The position numbers and the translations under genes were made by a program. From an uncultured Bacilli bacterium (GTDB lineage Bacteria > Bacillota_I > Bacilli_A > RF39 > UBA660), in the NCBI GenBank assembly GCA_910584655.1, contig CAJUBJ010000004.1:1-64000 (forward strand): a stretch of 64,000 nucleotides of DNA. The letters run 5' to 3'. The notes below the pieces were generated by a model. That model was not told the DNA's origin and searched no databases. It saw only the letters and a list, made by a program, of their open reading frames with translations. Positions 51,540-60,635 of this stretch are shown here, one piece after another. Positions within the stretch are counted from its first letter, which is position 1; the number at the start of each line of letters is the position of its first letter.

Positions 51540-52928
51540 TTATTTTGAAAGTGTTTGTCCAGAATGCATTGCATAGTTGTTTTGTGCCATTCCTTCCATA
51601 TCTCCTTGAATTCTTTGACCAAATGTTTGACCACCTATAAGGACATCTTCAATTCCCCATTCATAATCACAACCATTATTTATCCAAGCCTGAATTTCAT
51701 CTAAAGATACTTGATCTGGTTCTTCACCATTAAATTTATTATAAACTTGCCATACAGTTGGAGAAGATTGAATAACTTTATCATTAGCATCTCTAATTTC
51801 CAATTTATTAGCAAATATTAATTGAGCATCAATTGTAAGTAACATTGCAGAAGCATGGTTGGCTAATATTTGTTCACTAGTATATGTATAAGTAAATTCT
51901 TGTTTATCATCATATATAGTAATAGTGCATCCATTACCTTTCATGATATCTGCCATTACTTGTCCAACTTCACAATATATCTTTTCAATTTCTTCTCTGT
52001 TTGTTGTTGAGTAAATAGCCTCACGTTGTTGTTGCATCCATAGTGTTAATGGATACACACCATTTTCTTCATATTCTGCAAAAGCAGAAGCAAAATTAAC
52101 ATTCTTAATATTATTAGCAGCTTCTACAGCCATGTCTTTAAAATCATCATTACCAGAAGCATACACAACATGATACAAATAATTGTCAGTATTTAATGGA
52201 GAAATTAATAAGTTTAGTAAATTTAAATGTAATACATCAATTTCTTCCATTGTTTCAGGAGTATAGACACCGTTAGCATATTTTATAAGAGCAGTAATTT
52301 CTTCTACTGTATACAAAGATCCACTAGTAGGATTAATTATACTTGCTTCTTTTAACTCGTTAACTAAAGCAGTAGCTCTTTCTGTAACTATAGCATCGTC
52401 GTAAATATCAGCGTAATGTACTATTGAAGGTATTTCTCTTTCTTCTGCTTGTCCTTGACCTTGTTCTTGCCCTTGTTCTTGCCCTTGTTCTTGAGTTTCT
52501 TCTGTCTCTGTAGGAGCAGGTGTTTCACCATCTACTTCTGGAGTAGTAGGAGCATCAGTGTAATCCTCATATCCAACTTGATTTGATTTAGCATTATCAC
52601 TATGTTTACCTAAAGCATAAGCACCAGCAAATATAGCAACAGCAACGCCAACAGCAACAGCACCCGCTAATATTTTTTTACCAATACCGCGTTTACGTCT
52701 TGGCTTATCATCTTCATAATCATCTTCATAATCATCATATCCAGAATTAAAATTTTCACGAGCATAATTTAACTCATCAAAGTATTGATTGAATTCTTCT
52801 CTAGTAATCTGACCCATATTCCTTTTAATATACAATTCTGTCATTTTATCAGTATAAGCTTTTTCAATCTCTTCTTGTGTAGCATCTATATCTACACCTA
52901 ATATTTCACATAAATTTCTTGAATTCAT
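51540..52928 (-). CDS. Membrane protein with degenerate N-terminal J-domain
   Basis: The 462-residue protein begins with a DnaJ-like stretch (about residues 1-60; EILGVDIDATQEEIEKAY) that lacks the HPD motif needed to stimulate DnaK. An acidic patch and a basic patch (PRRKRGIGKK) precede one membrane helix (about 83-105). The outer part has a low-complexity linker with EQGQ repeats (about 135-160) and a predicted helical domain (about 165-462) with no recognised fold. A J-like domain in the cytosol joined to an outside domain suggests coupling or scaffolding, not classic chaperone work. The start follows AAAGGGGG. It is the first gene of the operon and is driven by a near-perfect promoter at 53068-53096. 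Confidence 0.75.
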   Translation of the reverse strand: MNSRNLCEILGVDIDATQEEIEKAYTDKMTELYIKRNMGQITREEFNQYFDELNYARENFNSGYDDYEDDYEDDKPRRKRGIGKKILAGAVAVGVAVAIFAGAYALGKHSDNAKSNQVGYEDYTDAPTTPEVDGETPAPTETEETQEQGQEQGQEQGQGQAEEREIPSIVHYADIYDDAIVTERATALVNELKEASIINPTSGSLYTVEEITALIKYANGVYTPETMEEIDVLHLNLLNLLISPLNTDNYLYHVVYASGNDDFKDMAVEAANNIKNVNFASAFAEYEENGVYPLTLWMQQQREAIYSTTNREEIEKIYCEVGQVMADIMKGNGCTITIYDDKQEFTYTYTSEQILANHASAMLLTIDAQLIFANKLEIRDANDKVIQSSPTVWQVYNKFNGEEPDQVSLDEIQAWINNGCDYEWGIEDVLIGGQTFGQRIQGDMEGMAQNNYAMHSGQTLSK

Positions 52929-53067
52929 AATAAATCCCCCTTTGAAATAAAATCTCCTTTTCGAGGAATTACACTAACACAATAGTAAGAAAAAGTCAAC
53001 TTTATCCTATATATATGTATTAATGACGTTCTCTTCGAAACAGATGTATTTTCTTTTTGATTATTGA

Positions 53068-53096
53068 ATTATAGCATTGACGTTAAAATATGTCAA
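53068..53096 (-). promoter_or_regulatory. Consensus promoter of the surface-protein operon
   Basis: On the minus strand, TTGACA and TATAAT are exactly 17 bases apart and the -10 is extended (TGCTATAAT), a perfect sigma-A match. The leader to the first ATG would be about 130 bases. A second, weaker pair on the same strand, TTGACT and TAGTGT 17 apart (52971-52999), could add to it. Confidence 0.85.
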
Positions 53097-53120
53097 AATT
53101 TGCTAAATAAAGTTAAAGAA

Positions 53121-53149
53121 TTACATTTTTTTATAATATGTGCTATAAT
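53121..53149 (+). promoter_or_regulatory. tmRNA promoter
   Basis: TTACAT and TATAAT are 17 bases apart, with the extended -10 TGCTATAAT, 12 bases before the tmRNA 5' end. It lies back-to-back with the promoter of the surface operon. Confidence 0.8.
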
Positions 53150-53161
53150 TACTACACATAT

Positions 53162-53524
53162 GGGGTAGACTTGGTTTCGACAGGATATGTCTCGATATGA
53201 CTGCAAGTGGTAGGAATACCTAAAATTCAAAATTAAAATAAAATGACGAAACTTCATATAGTTTCGCTCCTGCTTTCGTAGCAGCCTAACATAAGGTATA
53301 GGAGCACTCTTACTTACTTTTATCTATAGGGTAATCTAAGGGTTAATAAATATAGAGTATATTATTGTATTTCCTAAGTTACAATGATGAATATTTATTA
53401 GGATAGTTAAGAATGTAGGTACGTTATAGCCGGCATCTTAATGAAATTAAAAATCTAACTAAACTTGTAGACGTTGTATTAGGGAGTATCTTGGACAGGG
53501 GTTCAATTCCCCTCTACTCCACCA
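53162..53524 (+). ncRNA. ssrA: Transfer-messenger RNA
   Basis: tmRNA rescues stalled ribosomes and tags the broken protein for breakdown. The 5' end GGGGTAGACTTGGTTTCGAC and the 3' end with GGTTCAATTCC and CTACTCC-A-CCA form the tRNA-like domain; the acceptor stem pairs with one G-U. The tag frame at 53242-53289 encodes N-D-E-T-S-Y-S-F-A-P-A-F-V-A-A and then TAA; the first Asn codon may or may not be the resume codon. The length is 363 bases with an encoded CCA, and it is of the standard one-piece type. Confidence 0.95.
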
Positions 53525-53537
53525 AAATGAATGACAC

Positions 53538-53565
53538 CTCGAGCTTTTATAACTCGAGTTTTATT
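53538..53565 (+). terminator. tmRNA terminator
   Basis: Two CTCGAG arms form a 6-bp stem with a 9-base loop and a following T run. Confidence 0.7.
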
Positions 53566-53600
53566 ATTTAGCCTTTTTATATAGTTGTTTTCAGATATTA

Positions 53601-53626
53601 AATTTGCTATTTTTAGCAAATTTTTT
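53601..53626 (+). terminator. Second terminator before the ATP-grasp gene
   Basis: A 9-bp stem AATTTGCTA with its complement is followed by T5 or more. A TATAAT (53627-53632) directly after it may start the next gene's RNA. Confidence 0.65.
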
Positions 53627-53662
53627 TATAATAAGCCCAAATTTATTAAGGGGGAACTATTA

Positions 53663-54841
53663 ATGAAATATATAAATATACCAAAGGGCAATAACCAAAA
53701 AGTATATATTGATACAAGATGGGTACCAGAAGCATATATTAATTATTTACTTGAAAATGAATATGATGTTATCTCAGATAGTTCATTAGTTACAGATGAT
53801 ACATTCTTTTTAACACCATGTCTTGATGAACATATTAATAAAGAAAAAAATGATTATGTATCCAAAAAGATGAAGAAACTTAGAGAATGTTTTGCTGGTG
53901 AAGAAGTTTGTGAGCCATTAACAATAACTTTCCCTAGTGATAAGTTTCCAGAAACTACACCATCTTTACCTTTTGTAATGAAAAATATAGAGGAAAATGG
54001 TGGTTTTGAAAAATTTATAGTAAGAACACCAGAACAATTAAATTTATTAAAGAGATTCTACAAAGAAATTAATGATTATGACTTTGAATATCGTGTTAAA
54101 AGCGCCCAAAAAAGTTGGTCATGCTTAGGCGAAATAATTTTTGATAGAATAACTGGTCACTCTAACAAAGGAATATCTTTATTCATTTATGACTATAAAG
54201 ATATCTTTCATGAAAGAATTGTTTTACAAGAATATGTAGAGACACCAACGATATATAATACATCTATGAGGGTTTTAACTTCTTCAACAGGCGAAATATT
54301 ATGTGCTAGTTTAAAATATATGGAACCTTCTTTACCTGATGAAAACAAAAGATATCATGGCTATTTTGATACATATTTAAGTGATCCATCATCCCCTTAT
54401 TTTTTAGGGAATGAATCTATAATATCTAATACAGTAGCTGGAGGTAACAGCATCTTACTTAGAAAAAATAATTATTCAGCAAAAGAAAAAGAAATATTAT
54501 CTGCTCATAATATAAATACAGATACAGGAAAAGTACCAGATTCAGTCGCTCGAGTTGCTACTAAAATAGCTATTCATTGTCGTCGTGAGATTGGCGCAAT
54601 TAGTGGAATGGATTTTATATATGATAATAAATCTAAAACTTGGAAATTCTTAGAACAGCATGAGTTCCCAATGTTAACCACATATGCCCAAGCCCATAAT
54701 ATTCCACTACCAGAAGATGATCTTGAGGAATGTGCTTTTCATAGAGAATTAGACTTAAATGTCCGACTTCATGCTTTAATTAATTATATGAATAAAAAAT
54801 ATAGCCAGAAGAAAGATTCTAAAAAGTTAAATTTAAAATAA
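53663..54841 (+). CDS. ATP-grasp fold protein, unassigned ligase
   Basis: The 392-residue protein looks like an ATP-grasp enzyme in its second half: an IVLQEYVE segment near residue 193, a TVAGGNSILLRK stretch near 263, REIGAISGMDF near 310 and WKFLEQHEFP near 335, in the usual order for nucleotide and metal binding. The first 130 residues are not recognised. ATP-grasp enzymes join an acid to an amine or thiol using ATP; the substrate is unknown here. ATG at 53663 follows AAGGGGGA; the frame is open further upstream but without a site and through the terminator. It stands alone between tmRNA and a converging gene. Confidence 0.65.
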   Translation: MKYINIPKGNNQKVYIDTRWVPEAYINYLLENEYDVISDSSLVTDDTFFLTPCLDEHINKEKNDYVSKKMKKLRECFAGEEVCEPLTITFPSDKFPETTPSLPFVMKNIEENGGFEKFIVRTPEQLNLLKRFYKEINDYDFEYRVKSAQKSWSCLGEIIFDRITGHSNKGISLFIYDYKDIFHERIVLQEYVETPTIYNTSMRVLTSSTGEILCASLKYMEPSLPDENKRYHGYFDTYLSDPSSPYFLGNESIISNTVAGGNSILLRKNNYSAKEKEILSAHNINTDTGKVPDSVARVATKIAIHCRREIGAISGMDFIYDNKSKTWKFLEQHEFPMLTTYAQAHNIPLPEDDLEECAFHRELDLNVRLHALINYMNKKYSQKKDSKKLNLK

Positions 54842-54856
54842 TAAAACTAATAGAAA

Positions 54857-54882
54857 AAGTCCTAAAGTTTAGGACTCTTTTT
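54857..54882. terminator. Bidirectional terminator
   Basis: A perfect palindrome (54858-54876) with A and T runs on its sides ends both the ATP-grasp gene and the converging 554-aa gene. Confidence 0.85.
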
Positions 54883-56533
54883 TATCATCAACATATACAA
54901 GTTTCAAAGTACCATGAAAATCCTTATCTTGATCTATCATAAAATTTTCATTTCCTGCTAAACACTTTCTTAGATTTTCTATTTTTGATACATCAATATT
55001 TCCTTTTTCATCAACATAAGCCATTATACTTAATTCTCCAACTTCTCCAGTTAGTGTATTTAAAAATTGGCTATCTTTACCATTCATTATTTGAATAAAA
55101 TTTCCAATAGGAAAGCATCTACAATTAATAGAATCTAAAACAACACCAACATCATTTCCATAGATTATTTTTCTATAATTAGTTCTTCCATATCCATCAA
55201 CAAAATCAGTAGTAATACAAACATATCCATTAACAATAAAATAACTAAACTCTCCTAATCTAAAATTTAAATCATATTTTTTAAATTCAAAATTAGAAAT
55301 AATAACGCTTAATTCACTATCAAAAAAATCCATTTTTTCATAATCTGCATGAATTCCATACCCATAAGGAGCATCAAAGTGGTATTTTATAATTTCATAA
55401 TCTGTCTCTTTAGCACTACCATTTTTGGAATTAATTAATTTCTTTTTGTTATCACTCTCAACTATAAACAAAGACTCATTTTCATCATCAGCCGAATAAC
55501 AAGAAATTCCTTTTTCCTTTAAAATAAAATTTAAGTCTTTATCATAAAAATAAAAGTTAGTTAAAGTTGAATTATATCCATTTGTATCAAGTTCATCCTG
55601 ACCAACAAAACAATTTTGTACCCAATAAGGATAACCATTAATCCTTAAATGCTCAATTTTTTTGCCGTTTCCAACATTAATAAATATATGTTTATTATTA
55701 TCTTCACCATTATATATTGTTGGAACTGCTAATTTTAAAATATCTCCAATTCTTTCACTACTATTAACAACACTTAAACCTTCAATATCTATGCTTTTTA
55801 TTAATTCTAAACTAGGTTTATAAATATTTATTTTATCCTTTAAAACAATAATTATTTTTCCATCATAATATTCAGGAGCTGTTAATATAGTTTCATCCTT
55901 TTCAATCTTTTTTACTGATTTAATTTTACAATTATCATCCAATTCAAGTATTAAAAGAGAACTATCTTTATGAACTATTAAATAATTATCATTTAAATAA
56001 ATCCACCCTTTAACATTTTCCAATACAAAGTTACCTAAAATATCTATTACACATCTTTTTTTGTCATAAAAAGGAATATTACTATTATTTTCAACAAAAA
56101 CATATAATCCTTTGCCCAATGAGTTTTCATATTCATAATTATCTGGCATTGGTAAATAACATTTTCTCTCAATATCATAAATAATATTATTTCCTCCACC
56201 AATTTTCTTAATAACATGTAAAGTTCTATCATCTTCTTTACTTATAGAATAAGCATCTTTATCATCAAATAAAATTTCTTTAGTAATTAAGTCTACTAAA
56301 CAAATACTTAAACCACTAGAAACAACTAGACAAGTTCTATTACCCATTTTTAATATTTTTTGTACATATCCTAAATCACTTAAATCATATATTTTATCTT
56401 GATTAGCTAATAATTTCTGTCCATTATCCAAAATTATATATAAGAAGTCATCGATATGTGAAATATCCTTTACTTTTATACTCTTAATAGCTAAATTATT
56501 ATCACATTCATTTACTAATTTTAAATTTTCCAT
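54869..56533 (-). CDS. Unknown 554-aa protein, probable beta-propeller
   Basis: I do not recognise the family. The protein has no signal peptide or membrane segment. It is made of short strands with repeated turns rich in Asp, Asn and Gly (for example LDNGQKLL, YDGKIIIVLKDK, YDKDLNFIL), which suggests a cytoplasmic beta-propeller or similar repeat fold. No catalytic motif is visible. The ATG at 56533 follows AAGGAGAA on the minus strand, and a TTGAAT-16-TATAAT promoter lies upstream (56557-56584). Codon use matches its neighbours. It does not look like a pseudogene. Confidence 0.7.
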   Translation of the reverse strand: MENLKLVNECDNNLAIKSIKVKDISHIDDFLYIILDNGQKLLANQDKIYDLSDLGYVQKILKMGNRTCLVVSSGLSICLVDLITKEILFDDKDAYSISKEDDRTLHVIKKIGGGNNIIYDIERKCYLPMPDNYEYENSLGKGLYVFVENNSNIPFYDKKRCVIDILGNFVLENVKGWIYLNDNYLIVHKDSSLLILELDDNCKIKSVKKIEKDETILTAPEYYDGKIIIVLKDKINIYKPSLELIKSIDIEGLSVVNSSERIGDILKLAVPTIYNGEDNNKHIFINVGNGKKIEHLRINGYPYWVQNCFVGQDELDTNGYNSTLTNFYFYDKDLNFILKEKGISCYSADDENESLFIVESDNKKKLINSKNGSAKETDYEIIKYHFDAPYGYGIHADYEKMDFFDSELSVIISNFEFKKYDLNFRLGEFSYFIVNGYVCITTDFVDGYGRTNYRKIIYGNDVGVVLDSINCRCFPIGNFIQIMNGKDSQFLNTLTGEVGELSIMAYVDEKGNIDVSKIENLRKCLAGNENFMIDQDKDFHGTLKLVYVDDKKES

Positions 56534-56556
56534 AAAGTTTCTCCTTAGATAAACTT

Positions 56557-56584
56557 ATTATACTTAAAAAATATAATTATTCAA
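56557..56584 (-). promoter_or_regulatory. Promoter of the beta-propeller-like gene
   Basis: On the minus strand, TTGAAT and TATAAT are 16 bases apart, 24 bases before the start codon. Confidence 0.55.
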
Positions 56585-56657
56585 TTATATAACACTACAC
56601 TCTATCTTTTAATCGTTATAAAAGAGTGATAAAATAAAAAAAGAAATGGGTGAATTT

Positions 56658-57212
56658 ATGAACGAAGAATATTTTGATATCCTAGATGAATTTGGCAATA
56701 AAACAGGTTTAATTAAATCAAGAACCTTAGTTCATAAAGATGGTGATTGGCACCGTGCAGAACATATTTGGATTGTAAATCAAAAAGGTGAAATTCTTCT
56801 CCAAAGAAGATGTGCGACTAAAGATAGTGATCCTAATATGTTAGATATATCTTGTGCAGGACATTTAACCAGCGGAGATAAACCAATAGAAGGAGCACTT
56901 CGTGAATTAAAAGAAGAATTAAACTTAGAAGTAAATCCCAATGACTTAAAGTTTATAACAACATTAAAAAGAAGTCCAAAACATAATAATGATTTCGTTG
57001 ATAACGAATTTGATGATATGTATCTCTTGCATATAGATAAGGATATAGAAGATTTAAATTATCAAAAGGAAGAAATATCAGAAATATTATTTGTTCCCTA
57101 TCAGAAGTTTAAAGAAATGGTATCAAATAAGCAATCAGACTTAGTCATATATCCAGATGAATATAAGATTTTGTTTGAAATTTTAGATAAAGAAATAAGA
57201 AAAGGTGATTAA
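56658..57212 (+). CDS. Nudix hydrolase
   Basis: The 184-residue protein has a Nudix fold with a box near residues 69-95, including GHLTSGD, E-G-A-L-R-E-L-K-E-E and L-N-L. It departs slightly from the standard pattern: Asp stands where the first Glu is usual. The start EEYFDILDEFGN and HRAEHIWIVN resemble the Idi/YfcD-like group. These enzymes cleave or isomerise diphosphate compounds; isopentenyl diphosphate isomerase activity is possible but not shown. ATG at 56658 is preceded by GGGTGA; ATG at 56646 is less likely. Its stop touches the next gene's binding site. Confidence 0.85.
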   Translation: MNEEYFDILDEFGNKTGLIKSRTLVHKDGDWHRAEHIWIVNQKGEILLQRRCATKDSDPNMLDISCAGHLTSGDKPIEGALRELKEELNLEVNPNDLKFITTLKRSPKHNNDFVDNEFDDMYLLHIDKDIEDLNYQKEEISEILFVPYQKFKEMVSNKQSDLVIYPDEYKILFEILDKEIRKGD

Positions 57213-57213
57213 T

Positions 57214-57606
57214 ATGTATAAATTATTAAAATATGAAGATACAACTAGATTTGAAAAAAATGGTGTTAATTTTACAGGATATGATAAGATTTCTGATGAT
57301 ATTTCAATTGTTATTGAAAAAGTAGAAGAGGGTCACTTTGAAGAATTTATTCATAATAAAAGTACTTTTACCTATATATTTCTAGAAGGTTATGGAACAT
57401 TTTATCTTGATGGTGAAGCAGTAGAAGTAAAAAAGGGAGACATATTATCTATAAATCCTGGTACTAAAATTTATTTTTTTGGATCATTAAAACAAATTTT
57501 AATTACTACTCCTGCATATGACCCTAAATATGAAGAACATATAAGAGACATAGATAAAACAGAAAGTCCTTATTATGAAGAAAGAAGAAACATAAATGAA
57601 AAATAA
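57214..57606 (+). CDS. Small cupin-domain protein
   Basis: The 130-residue protein has one cupin barrel: YIFLEGYGTFYLDGE, VKKGDILSINPGTKIYFFG. Histidines that normally bind metal are reduced or missing, so it may be a binding protein rather than an enzyme. ATG at 57214 follows AAAGGTGAT in the end of the Nudix gene, and its stop overlaps the next gene by 11 bases, so the three form one operon. The Nudix-cupin pair hints at a nucleotide-sugar or small-molecule step, but the substrate is unknown. Confidence 0.8.
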   Translation: MYKLLKYEDTTRFEKNGVNFTGYDKISDDISIVIEKVEEGHFEEFIHNKSTFTYIFLEGYGTFYLDGEAVEVKKGDILSINPGTKIYFFGSLKQILITTPAYDPKYEEHIRDIDKTESPYYEERRNINEK

Positions 57607-58222
57607 GATTGGTATAGTCTATCTATTGTTAATAAGTAGTGTTTTATTAACAGGATGTGGAACATCTAAAAAGGATTTAGAAGAAGCAAGTAATCCACTA
57701 GAATTTGTGGAAAAAACTTTTGAATCCTATTATAAAAAGGAAATAATTTTATTAGATCATGAAGAAAAAACAGATAATAAAAAGCAAAAAACAGATTTAA
57801 TGAAATATCAGTTAGAAAACAACGAAAATTTTACTTTTAATGCTTGTGCATACTGGGATGTATCATCACCAATACCAAATAGTTATTATACAAATGTAAA
57901 TAATTATGAAAATATTTATGCTACAAAATTTATTCAAGAACATTTTAAAGATATTTCATATACAGAAGTAATATTAGACTCATATAAAACAAAGTATAAT
58001 GACTTCTGCGAATTAGAACAAAGTAAAATAACTATAGAATTAAAAGATATATCTAATTTAGAAAATCTAGAACAAGAGTTAATAAAAATAAAAGAGACAA
58101 AAGAAATATACGCAATAAATATAAAAATAAAGTATGAAGATAGAGATGTTACTATATTAATATCTAATCAATCTACTGAAGAAAATATTTTAGAAGAATT
58201 AAATAAACTAAAAAAATCATAA
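57596..58222 (+). CDS. Lipoprotein, unknown function
   Basis: The 208-residue protein has a lipoprotein signal: positively charged start, hydrophobic run and lipobox LLTGC with Cys21, so it is attached to the outer face of the membrane. The mature part is Lys/Glu/Asn-rich with no recognised domain and two further Cys residues. The start overlaps the cupin gene. A terminator follows. Confidence 0.8.
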   Translation: MKNKIGIVYLLLISSVLLTGCGTSKKDLEEASNPLEFVEKTFESYYKKEIILLDHEEKTDNKKQKTDLMKYQLENNENFTFNACAYWDVSSPIPNSYYTNVNNYENIYATKFIQEHFKDISYTEVILDSYKTKYNDFCELEQSKITIELKDISNLENLEQELIKIKETKEIYAINIKIKYEDRDVTILISNQSTEENILEELNKLKKS

Positions 58223-58252
58223 CTTCACATCAATAGTTATGATTTTTTTTTT
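58215..58252. terminator. Terminator between the lipoprotein gene and purA
   Basis: A 10-bp stem AATCATAACT with its complement, a 10-base loop and T10 follows the lipoprotein stop. A-rich bases on the other side suggest that it also serves the converging purA. Confidence 0.8.
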
Positions 58253-59519
58253 ATCTTATAATCATATCATCATTATCAGGTCCAGTACCAATAAATTTCA
58301 CTGGAACACATAAATGATTTTCAATTACTTCAATATATTTTTTAGCGTCAATAGGTAAACTTTCATAATCTTTTAATCCAGCAATCTCAAATTCAGTATT
58401 CAAATCTACATATATAGTTTCTACTTCATTTTCGTGACCAATAATATCGTCACTATATTCATCATAAATTACATTATTTAATTTATACCCTACACACAAT
58501 TTAGCTTTACCTAATTTACCAATTGTATCTAAGTGATTAATTGCCAGACCAGTAACACCATTAATTCTTACGGCATATTTTAAAGCAACTAAGTCAATCC
58601 ATCCACATCTTCTAGGTCTTTTAGTAGTTGCACCATATTCATGACCTAATTCTCTTATAGTATCACCAATCTCATTATTTTGTTCTGTAATAAATGGTCC
58701 TTCACCAACACGTGAAGCATAAGCTTTACATACTCCATAAACATCTGTGATATCATTTGCACTCAAACCACTTCCAGTTTGAATACCACCAATAGTAGGA
58801 TTGCTTGAAGTAACCATCGGATAATCCCCTAAGTCCATATCAAGCATCGTTGCCTGAGCTCCTTCACAAATAATATTCTTATTGTTATCCAAAGCTTTAT
58901 GTAAGAAAGAAACTGTATCCATAACATAAGGCTTCATTTTATCTCTATATTCTAAATATTCATCAACAATTTTGTTTTCATCTAGTAAAGGAAAACCATA
59001 TAAGTCAAAAAGTTTATTTTTATTAGTTATATTTCTTCTTAGCTTTCTTTCAAAGTCTTCATTGTACATATCAATTACTCTAAAACCAATTCTATTAGCT
59101 TTATCCATATAACATGGACCAATACCTCTAGCAGTTGTACCAACCTTATCATCACCCTTTAATAACTCTTGCAATTTATCCTCTTCAATATGATAAGGGA
59201 ATATAACATGTGCTCTTGTACTGATATGTAATTTGCTCAAATCAACACCATGTTTATCTAGAACTTCTAACTCTTCAAACAATACTTTTGGATCAATAAC
59301 AACTCCGTTACCGATAACAGCATCAGTATTTTTATTTAAAATGCCAGATGGAATTAAATGAAATACAATTTTTTCGCCATTAAATTCTACTGTATGACCA
59401 GCATTGTTTCCACCTGTACATCTTAACGCAATATCACTATTGCCAGCTAAAAAAGTAGATACTTTTCCTTTACCTTCATCCCCATAATTTAGTCCTAAGA
59501 CTACTGCAACTTTACTCAT
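58251..59519 (-). CDS. purA: Adenylosuccinate synthetase
   Basis: PurA makes adenylosuccinate from IMP and aspartate with GTP, the first step from IMP to AMP. The 422-residue protein has the GTP loop NYGDEGKGKV near residue 12, the switch-like GNNAGHTV, STRAHVIFPYH, and the C-terminal region with GVTGLAINHLDT. Length is standard. The ATG at 59519 follows GGAGGTAAAG on the minus strand. It is probably a single gene, and no purB is next to it. Confidence 0.97.
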   Translation of the reverse strand: MSKVAVVLGLNYGDEGKGKVSTFLAGNSDIALRCTGGNNAGHTVEFNGEKIVFHLIPSGILNKNTDAVIGNGVVIDPKVLFEELEVLDKHGVDLSKLHISTRAHVIFPYHIEEDKLQELLKGDDKVGTTARGIGPCYMDKANRIGFRVIDMYNEDFERKLRRNITNKNKLFDLYGFPLLDENKIVDEYLEYRDKMKPYVMDTVSFLHKALDNNKNIICEGAQATMLDMDLGDYPMVTSSNPTIGGIQTGSGLSANDITDVYGVCKAYASRVGEGPFITEQNNEIGDTIRELGHEYGATTKRPRRCGWIDLVALKYAVRINGVTGLAINHLDTIGKLGKAKLCVGYKLNNVIYDEYSDDIIGHENEVETIYVDLNTEFEIAGLKDYESLPIDAKKYIEVIENHLCVPVKFIGTGPDNDDMIIR

Positions 59520-59584
59520 AACTTTACCTCCAAATATATAATAACATACTTTTGGTACTTTTGACCATAAATATTTTCAGATAA

Positions 59585-59610
59585 ATAAAAAAGTAATCAT
59601 AAGATTACTT
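59585..59610 (-). terminator. Terminator of the HAD-like gene
   Basis: An 8-bp stem AAGTAATC/GATTACTT with a 4-base loop lies at the end of the minus-strand gene, with an A run on the plus strand giving U in its RNA. Confidence 0.7.
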
Positions 59611-60564
59611 AATTTCTGCCTTATTTACACTCTTAATTAATAATTCTAAATGTTTATTATCTTTATGCAAGTGATTACCAAGAGCTACGATTATATCTCT
59701 AATCCTATTTAATTCGAATATTTCAAGATTACTTTTTAACAGCCAAGTTAATTCTCTAGCCACTTTTTCATAATCATCATAATCAAGTTTACCTTCAAAA
59801 ACATATTTATATATTAAGTCAAAATTCTTTTCTCTGCATAACTCTCCAACTTCAAAAGCACTTAAATGTATAAGCTCTACTTTTTGCTTACCAACAATAT
59901 CATAAGCAGGAATATCTTTAATGTGTTCTAAATAAGAATCTAGGCATTCTAATACACCATCAAAACCTTCAGTTAAAGTACTATAACACATTATATTATC
60001 TTTACTTAAGTCTTGCTCATTTTTTACAGAAGGTCTAATTATAAATACTGGTCTATCATTTTTAAATCTTTTTATATAATCATCACTAACAGAATCATCT
60101 ATTATTCCATGACATAATACATTATATTTACTAAAATATTTACTTTCAAAAATATCAGTTTTATTTAAATTATAGCCAAACTCTTTAACTTCATCTTCAC
60201 ATGTTTCATAATTATATTCTCCAAATAAATAAGTAGCAGTATCTAAAACAATATTAGGTCTTAAATTTCTATGCAATATTTCTAGATATTTAATTAAACT
60301 ATTTGGAGTATGCATATGAGATGACATATTTATTATTACTTTATTAGCACCATATTTAATTCTTAATTTATGCAACTGCTTTATAAATGTTTCAGCTTTT
60401 TCATCATCAATTCCATCAATTGTTCCTTGAACATCTAGCATTATAACAATAACTTTTTCCCTATTGTCTTCAAATAAATCATCATTAAAATTTTCAATGT
60501 TTCTATTATGTGATTCCAAAAAAAGCTTTTCTCGATAAGGAGAAACCCAAGAGTATTTTTTCAT
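59605..60564 (-). CDS. Unknown 319-aa protein, possibly HAD-like
   Basis: I do not recognise the family for sure. Residues 38-51 (VIVIMLDVQGTIDG) resemble HAD motif I, though with D-V-Q-G-T instead of D-x-D-x-T. VIINMSSH near 78-85 could be motif II, and CHGIIDDSV and the later helical part could hold the rest. The C-terminal third (about 225-319) is helical. No signal peptide or membrane segment is seen. The ATG at 60564 follows GAGGTGAT. If it is a HAD phosphatase, the second Asp that acts as acid/base is missing, so activity is doubtful. Confidence 0.55.
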   Translation of the reverse strand: MKKYSWVSPYREKLFLESHNRNIENFNDDLFEDNREKVIVIMLDVQGTIDGIDDEKAETFIKQLHKLRIKYGANKVIINMSSHMHTPNSLIKYLEILHRNLRPNIVLDTATYLFGEYNYETCEDEVKEFGYNLNKTDIFESKYFSKYNVLCHGIIDDSVSDDYIKRFKNDRPVFIIRPSVKNEQDLSKDNIMCYSTLTEGFDGVLECLDSYLEHIKDIPAYDIVGKQKVELIHLSAFEVGELCREKNFDLIYKYVFEGKLDYDDYEKVARELTWLLKSNLEIFELNRIRDIIVALGNHLHKDNKHLELLIKSVNKAEIK

Positions 60565-60607
60565 TTTATCACCTCATTGATTATATATTATATATCAACA
60601 TTTATAT

Positions 60608-60634
60608 AAAAAAAAGCAATCTTACAATTGCTTT
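60608..60634 (-). terminator. Terminator of the zinc dehydrogenase gene
   Basis: An 8-bp stem AAAGCAAT/ATTGCTTT with a 6-base loop lies just past the end of the minus-strand gene, with A-rich bases giving U in its RNA. Confidence 0.7.
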
Positions 60635-60635
60635 A

